NCBI GenBank assembly: GCA_903813345.2
Contig: CAIIXF020000009.1
Coordinates: 2,110,001-2,174,000 of the forward strand
Direction: 5' to 3'
Source: Owenia fusiformis
Lineage: Eukaryota > Annelida > Polychaeta > Sabellida > Oweniidae
DNA: 64,000 nt
Within the stretch, counting starts at the first letter, position 1. Every line of letters starts with the position of its first letter. This document shows positions 57,079 to 64,000 of this stretch, one piece after another. The position numbers were made by a program, and so were the translations under genes. Below the pieces are notes generated by a model. It searched no databases and was not told where the DNA came from. It worked only from the letters and a program-made list of their open reading frames with translations.

Positions 57079-57392
57079 GAAATGAAGACAAAGTATCAAG
57101 ACCTTTTCTTCATATTTTCAACATTTTAAAATCCTTAAAACAGAACAGGAAGGATCAAGGGTTCACCTGAGTGATGTTCTGGGATTGTGAAGCAAAAACA
57201 TTGTGAAACAGGACTTTATTTGTGAGGGCCTTGAAAAAGAAATATACACATCTGCTGGTCAATATTTGCAGAACACAAATAATGAAGTGATGATACTAAG
57301 ATGGGATTATGCAATGGTTCATGCACCCTGAATATATTTTAATGATTTATATATATAAAATATAAATAAGATATAAAATAGAGTATATGAAG

Positions 57393-60300
57393 TAGTATAG
57401 TAGGAACAAGGGGTTCCCATGCACCCATAAGGTGTGAATAAGTTACATACATTTTTGTAATCCCTAGGGTGTTTATTTAATGAATTCATTTGTTAACATT
57501 GCCAACTAATGTCCCATAGTACTTTTATGGCGGCATTCAGTTACCATGGTTACGCATCTTTAGACATCTTACCTTGGTATCTTAAATCATTTGTAGCTCT
57601 GTCATTATTTGGTCTATAGAAATGATATTGGTACCAAATTGAACCTCGTTAAATTTCCAATAAATTTCTGATATTCAATGATGCAAATTATCTAATTTGC
57701 ATAAATTATGACGTCATCAATCTATTTTTGGTTCAGAATTTCCAACTATAGCAACGTATCTATTAGAACTGAGGGCGTATGGCAAAAATTCTGAAAGGTT
57801 TTGTCAATTATTCTATTAGAACAAGGTATAAGCAACATAAAGTGAAAACAGATTCAAAATTGAATCAGTGTTACGAAAGTTATGTAACTTTCGAGGCAGC
57901 TATCGTGAATGTCATTATTGGACAATAATATACATACGTCTTACCTTGGAGTCTTGAATCAATGTAGCTTCGCCATTATTTGGTCTATAGAGATGATATT
58001 GGTATCTGATTAAACCTTATTAAATTTACTATATGATTACAATATTCAGTTATGCAAATTAGCTAATTTGCATTAATTGTGACGTCATCAAGCATGATTA
58101 GAAGTGAAGATGATTCATCATATGGTTTATGTAATATTTCTAACATTTCAGATGCTATGGTAACATCACTTGATAATGAGGTTTTTACATTTCACGTTCT
58201 TAATGAGTTAAAAGAAAGTTATTCTCCCTTTGCTTTAGAGATAAATAGTCACATGAATTTGTTTAAAAAAATTATAACTTAATTTAACCCCCTCCTGACA
58301 GCCCCCATATTTGAAGATTTTGATGAAACCTGGCAAAATACATTAATTATTATGTTCCAGAAGCCCCCAGAAGCTATATGATGGCCCCCAGTGGCCCCAA
58401 GAATCTATACAGGGGCCCCATGTGGCCCCCAGAAGGTATACGATGGCCCCCAGAAGCTATACAAGTGGCCACAGAAACTATACTGTGGCCCTCAGAAGCT
58501 ATATGATGGCCCCCAGAAGCTAATTAGTGGCCCCTAGGAGCTATACGGTGGCACCCAGAAGCTATACAGGGAACCCCAGTGGCCCCAAGAAGCTATACGA
58601 TGGCCCCCAGAACCTATACAGCCCCCAGAAGCTACACGATGGCCCCCAGAATCTATATGATGGCTCCCAGAAGCTATACAGGGCCCCCCAGTAGCCCCTA
58701 GAAGCTATACGGTGGCCCCCAAAGCTATATGGTGGCCCATTTGGGGACACTGTATAGCTTCTGGAGGCCATCGTATAGCTTATGGGGGCTACCTTATAGT
58801 TTCTGTGGGCCCTTGCATAGCTTCTGGGGGCCATCGTATAGCTTCTGGGAGCCACTGGGGGCCCCTGTATAGCTTCTGGGGGCTACAGTACAGTTTTTGC
58901 AGGCCCTTGCATAGCTTCTGGGGGCCATCGCATAGCTTCTGGGAGCCACTGTGGGCCCCTTTATAGCTTCTGGGGGCCACTATATAGCTTTCGGGGCCAC
59001 TGGGGGCCACCGTATAGCTTCTAGGGGCTACTGGGGGGGGCCTTTTATAGCTTCTGGGAGCCGTTGGGGGCCACCATATAGATTCTGGGGGCCATTGTGT
59101 AGCTTCTGGGAACCACCATATAGCTCCTGAGGGTCACTATTTAGCTTCTGGGGGCCATCATATAGCCTATGAGGGCCACTGGGGGCCACTGTATAGCTTC
59201 TAGGGGCTACTGGGGGCCCTTCACATTTTCTGGGAGCCATTGGGGGCCATCATATAGATTTTGGGGGCCATCATGTAGCTTTTTGGGGCTCCTGTATAGC
59301 TTCTGGGGGCCATCGTTTAGCTTCTTGGGGCTACTGGGGTCCCCTGTGTAGCTTCTGGGATCCACCGTATAGCTCCTGGGGGCCACTAATTAGCTTCTGG
59401 AGGCCATCATATAGCTTCCGAGGGCCACTGGGGGCCACCATATAGCTTCTGGAGACCATAGTATAGTTTCTGGGGGCCCTTGTATAGCTTCTGGGGGCCA
59501 TTATATAGCTTCTGGGGGCCACCGTATAGCTTTTTGGGGCCACTGGGGGCCCCTGTATAGCTTCTGGGCGCCACCGTATAGCTCCTGGGGGCCACAGGGT
59601 TTCCTGAATAGCTTCTGGGAGCTACCGTATAGCTCCTGGGGGCCACTATTCAGCTTCTGGGGGCCAACATATAGCTTCTGGGGAGCACAGTATAGCTTCT
59701 GGGGGCCACTTGGGGCCCCTGTATAGATTCTTGGGGCCACTGGGGGCCATCATATAGCTTCTGGGGGCTTCTGGAATCTAATAATTAATGTATTTTGCCA
59801 GGTTTCACCAAAATCTTCAAATATGGGGCTGTCAGTGAGGGGTTAAATTAATTAAGTTATAATTATTCTAAACAAATTCATGCGACTATTTATCTCTAAA
59901 GCAAAGGGAGAATAACTTCCTTTTAACTCATTAAGAACGTGAAATGTAAAAACCTCATTATCAAGTGATGTTACCATAGCATCTGAAATGTTAGAAATTA
60001 TATAAACATAATAAATATTAATAATAAAATATTACATAAACCATATGATGAATCATCTTCACTTCTAATCATGCTATATACTTCAGATGCTTTAAGAATC
60101 AAGAATATGAAGAATATGATGAAAAGCAGACTATATGTATACTATTTATATGAATCATTGAAAGTACATGGTAAATTATAAGATTTGATCTTTAATATAC
60201 AGGGTCGAGATAACCGTTTTGACCCCTGTGAATGATAGTCAAAATGCATGTAGCCTTTCCACATACTTATTAGTTCAGTTCAATACATGCACATTTTTAC

Positions 60301-61260
60301 TCAATAAGATTGAAACAACTATGGTTGTTACTTTTTTGTTAATTTAATATTCTTTTTATAATTGTCAAACAATGACGTTCACAGTAGCTGCCTCCAAAGC
60401 TGGATAATTTTGTTAATTCTGATCCTATTTTGAAGATTTGTTGTCTCTTTAATGTTGCTTATATCTTCCACTCATCAAATAAGGGACAAAACTATGCACA
60501 CATTCTGTCATACGGCCTCAGTTCTAATAGATATGTTGCTATACTAGGATATTCTGAACCAAAACTGGATTGATGATGTCACAATTAATGCAAATTAGCT
60601 AATTTGCATAACTGAATATTGTAACAATTTAATAAGGTTTAATCAGATACCAATATCATCTCTATAGACCAAATAATAATGAAGCTACATTGATTCAAGA
60701 CGCCAAGGTAAGACGTATGTATATTATTGTCAAATAATGACATTCACGATAGCTGCCTCGAAAGTTACATAACTTTCATAATACTGATTCAATTTTGAAT
60801 CTGTTTTCACTTTTATGTTGCTTATACCTTGTACTAATAGAATAAAGGACAAAACCTTTCAGAAATTTTGCCATACGGCCTCAGTTCTAATAGATACGTT
60901 GCTATAGTTGGAAATTCTGAACCAAAAATAGATTGATGACGTCATAATTTATGCAAATTGGATAATTTGCATAATTGAATATCATAAATTTATTGGAAAT
61001 TTAACGAGGTTTAATTTGGTACCAATATCATTTCTATAGACCAAATAATGACAGAGCTATAAATGATTTAAGATACCAATGTAAGATGTCTAAAGATGCG
61101 TAACCATGGTAACTGAATGCTGCCATAAAAGTACTATGGGACATTAGTTGGCAATGTTAACAAATGGATTCATTAAATAAACACCCTAGGGATTACAAAA
61201 ATGTATGTAACTTATTCACACCTTATGGGTGCATGGGAACCCCTTGTTCCTACTATACTA
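57393..61260. mobile_element. 3.9 kb inverted-repeat element with central tandem array
   Basis: Outer ends TAGTATAGTAGGAACAAGGG and its inverse bound 3868 bases; AAG on both sides may be a 3-base target duplication. Left arm 57393-58350, right arm 59785-61260. Each arm has tandem units of about 380 bases with ATTATTTGGTCTATAGA, ATGCAAATTAGCTAATTTGC and TGACGTCATCAA. The right arm is about 500 bases longer: sequence around 60075-60590 has no partner on the left. No transposase recognised. Confidence 0.8.
58355..59785. repeat. GC-rich 21-24 base tandem array with an internal inversion
   Basis: About 18 units of GGCCCCCAGAAGCTATA in the left part, then about 45 units of the inverse (TATAGCTTCTGGGGGCC) after a switch at about 58738. 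It is far more GC-rich than its surroundings. Frames encode APRSYT- or GPQKLYG-type heptads simply because the period is often 21. Confidence 0.9.
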
Positions 61261-62862
61261 AAGTCGTTTATTGAACCATCAGCTGAATGCATGAAACAAA
61301 AAAAGTTAAAATGAATCTTGCAAGAAAAAAAACTATTAAAAATGAACAATGAAAATTCAAAAGTTATGTACATCCACTGTAGATAGATATGCTAGCAAGA
61401 AATCTGTTGATATAAACCATACCCTGTATTGATGTTTTTGGACATTATTTAGATCAATATTAGGAGAGATTTATAGTTTTAGCTTATCAATTGGCAGGCA
61501 GATACTTAACACTTACATTTTATGTCCCCATAAAGATTATAAAATGTTTTCTCATTATTGAGCTCATTTCACAAAATGGCTGATGTGGTCAATGTTAAAG
61601 GGGTAATCTCATCCTAAATATAACATATTACAGCTAATTGGCCCTTTAAGCCATATGTTTATTTAGATGATCAGTTCACATAGGTGTTTATTTAGTGATT
61701 ATTAAAGAGCTATTCCCAGTGTTCATTTAAAGGCTAATTATGTCTAGGTGTTCTCAACATTATAGTCAGATGTTCTCCCAGTGAGGTGTTCATCCCAGAA
61801 ATTTCTATATAAGGTATAGTTAAGTGTTCACCAGAGAAAGGTGTTTTCTACAGAAAGGTGTTTTCTACAGAGGTGTTTTCTACAGAAAGGTGTTCAGTTG
61901 CTATAAATGAATCGTTCACAGATCATTTTGGTTTACTTCAACTTGAAGCATCTGCAAAATAAATTCTGTAGCTTCAATAGCACTATTTAAGTCAAGTTTA
62001 CGAAATAAAGAATGTGAACAGGACCTATATATAGATAGAAGGGGGTTATTAGTGGTTGACTCGACCGCATTACTTATTCTCCTTTTGACATTTTACCTTG
62101 TTATTCTGTAAGAATAAAAATGAATTATGATGTTTCAGCCGCATAATTTAACGAAGTTTGTACTGGAATGTTTTGTGAGTTACATGTGCGTGTGTTTTGC
62201 AGAATTTTCTTATTTGTACTTTTTTAAGATTTATGGTATTTATTTCAAGATAAGACATGTGTGTACATTGTTGACAGAAGGGGTTTTAAAGTTGAAATGT
62301 TAATAGCATCAATTAGAAAAATGTGTGTCTCTAGCTTAAGATAAGTATGTGTTGCTATTTTAACAGCTGGGATTTTTTTGAATATTACAATATATTTTCA
62401 TTGAATCTAATCATTTTCTTTTTTCTCGTTCAACGTATACCATTTGACGCCTTGTACTTTTGTAATATTTATTGGAGATTGTGTCTGATCATAAAAAGTA
62501 AGAATTATGAATCTGCATTAGTCAAAGAGGCACCGCCTTTATCATTTATAACCACTATAAACCACAGAAGACTTTAATTAGTCTACTCTAAATAGAATGA
62601 GATAGGAATTCAAACTTACTCTGAAAAAGCTACAAAAATTAGAACACTCAGTGTTACAAAACACCTCTTGTAATGTTGATGCTAATAAAGATCTCAGTAA
62701 CCCAAAAAGGAGTCCTTATGCTTTAATTTTGATTGACCTAATCTGATTGGATATGACTAGATCAAAGAATCATCTCTTATTCATAGAGTATAGATAAAGC
62801 TCTCTTTTAACAATCTTGAAAGGGTGATTGCCTACTCTTACTCTTGTCCTGGAATAATTTTT
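61261..62862. repeat. non-coding, with degenerate AGGTGTTC repeats
   Basis: AGGTGTTC or GGTGTTTTCTACAGA recurs at about 61683, 61735, 61783, 61840, 61856 and 61873. It looks like a decayed inverse copy of the GAACACCT units in the pogo-like MITEs. Nothing else recognised. Confidence 0.4.
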
Positions 62863-62990
62863 TATGTCGTCACCAGAAGTGATGACATATTGTTACAGTC
62901 TCAAACCTTTTTGTGAACAACGGTCTACATTTGGTGGTTGGCATTCGGTGTCTGTAACAAATGGTAGGTGGTGATATTTTTCATGTTGAG
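62863..62990 (+). repeat. GTGGTGACAT dispersed repeat, copy
   Basis: TATGTCGTCACCAGAAGTG, GGTGGTTGGCATTCGGTGTC and TGTAACAAATGGTAGGTGG, close to consensus. Confidence 0.65.
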
Positions 62991-64000
62991 ACCTTGTTTA
63001 CTATTTGTTTTACTGTTGGTAATGAAAATCCTTCAAGTTATACAGACAGAGTAAGTGTAAGAGAATGCAAGAGTGTCGAGTCATCGAGTCTCTCTTTGAT
63101 TGAGTTTGCGGAAATTATAAGGTGATCTGATTGGTTAATATTTTTTCACTTTACTTGAATCAAGGACAATTATATTTCTTGCAGGTTCTAAGTTCCGTCC
63201 GTCTGGGTCAAAAATCAACGTAATTTGATGTTCCTTTTCATATAAGTAACATTTTACATCACTGTATAATTTTCAACCTAGTTTTTATATCCTCGTTGAT
63301 TTATTATTTTCTATCTATTCCTTTTAAGACAACATGCTTTTTTGAAGTGTAGCATTCTGCATGGATAAAAGTATTTGTTTTTTGCCTAAAATTGAAGTTG
63401 ACTTGAAAAAATACCTAAACCAGTGAACTTACAAAACAGGGATGATTTTATTTGTCATATATGTTTCATTTATAGTATTGCTTGTCACCAAGCCTTCAGG
63501 TAAACTTTCTTCGTAGGCGTAATGACAACTTATACTTATAGTATACTGTGACATTTTTGATGACACTTGCTTTCTTTGGAAATAGTTAGGCGTAAACTTA
63601 ACATTCTTGAGTTGCAGATTTCAACCATCTCTCCAGTTTCTCTTGATTTCCCATCTTTTCATTTCTCTTATCTTTCAATGTTGATTGTGATTTTGATTCT
63701 AAGATTTTATGCGTGTTATATACATATATGGTTAAAAGTTGTTCATTATTTTATGCAAATTTCTGTCCTCAATCTTTTTTTTCTCTTTGAGAACACACAT
63801 TTCCGCCACTATATTTTGCAGGGGTGTTTTATGATTTATTTTGGCTTTGACGTCATTGTCTCCGAGTTTATAAGAAACATGCTATTTTTACTTAACTTTG
63901 ACCACATACATATATTTACATTACCTTTTGACTCACTTATGAAATTCTAAAAGATCTGTCTGCTCACGCTTATTTAGTTATTTCTCGCTAAAATTTGAAT
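62991..64000. other. non-coding to window end, nothing recognised
   Basis: The open frame at 63567-63950 is AT-rich, hydrophobic and without family features. Confidence 0.35.

Noticed and set aside
58562-59740. Several 70-97 residue frames with PRSY/QKLY heptads
   Set aside because: By-products of a 21-base tandem repeat; frames overlap on both strands, with no splice or promoter support.
63567-63950. 127-residue hydrophobic frame near the window end
   Set aside because: AT-rich chance frame; no acceptor/donor pair or domain pattern.

Overview
The window reads as nuclear DNA of an invertebrate animal, probably a marine bilaterian. It is AT-rich. Its genes are split by GT-AG introns, the recognisable proteins are metazoan (SAMD8/SMSr, NUBP2, MXRA7-like, a PDE5-type cGMP phosphodiesterase, a TFAM-like HMG-box protein, a TRIM-type propeller protein), and non-coding DNA packed with small DNA transposons makes up most of it. 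There is no rRNA, CRISPR array, operon or prokaryotic feature. I cannot fix the phylum: TRIM-like propeller genes and these small transposons would fit a mollusc, annelid, brachiopod, nemertean or similar animal.

Layout. 1-1.4 kb: last exon(s) of a TRIM-like beta-propeller gene (+). 2.1-2.9 kb: two exons of a TFAM-like HMG-box gene (-). 3.1-9.7 kb: a run of palindromic transposons, three of which carry another transposon inside the left arm. 10.5-18.3 kb: complete SAMD8 (+), four coding exons, 419 residues; intron 1 holds a nest of hairpin elements. 18.3-23.5 kb: intergenic DNA with repeats. 23.6-29.6 kb: complete NUBP2 (-), seven coding exons, 271 residues. 29.7-36.4 kb: MXRA7-like gene (+), two exons, 228 residues, head to head with NUBP2 across 121 bases that contain the palindrome TCTCGCGAGA. 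36.5-43.2 kb: minisatellites and transposon remnants. 43.2-44.0 kb: first coding exon of a PDE5-like gene (+); the remaining 20 kb appears to be its intron or intergenic DNA, rich in repeats, including a 3.9 kb inverted repeat at 57.4-61.3 kb.

The genes are unrelated housekeeping or signalling genes rather than a pathway: ceramide phosphoethanolamine synthesis or sensing (SAMD8), cytosolic iron-sulphur cluster assembly (NUBP2), cGMP breakdown (PDE5), mitochondrial DNA packaging (TFAM-like). Only NUBP2 and the MXRA7-like gene seem to share control, through one compact divergent promoter.

The most unusual material is in the repeats: (1) three neighbouring palindromes interrupted in one arm, where the intact arm preserves the empty target site and so proves the insertion and its target duplication; (2) a family of concentric hairpin elements ending in TTATCC and GGATAA; (3) an element whose tandem units carry AGGTCA half-sites in nuclear-receptor spacing; (4) an element packed with ACGT-centred palindromes; (5) a trimeric higher-order tandem repeat. 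Everything is read by eye; no alignment or database search was run.
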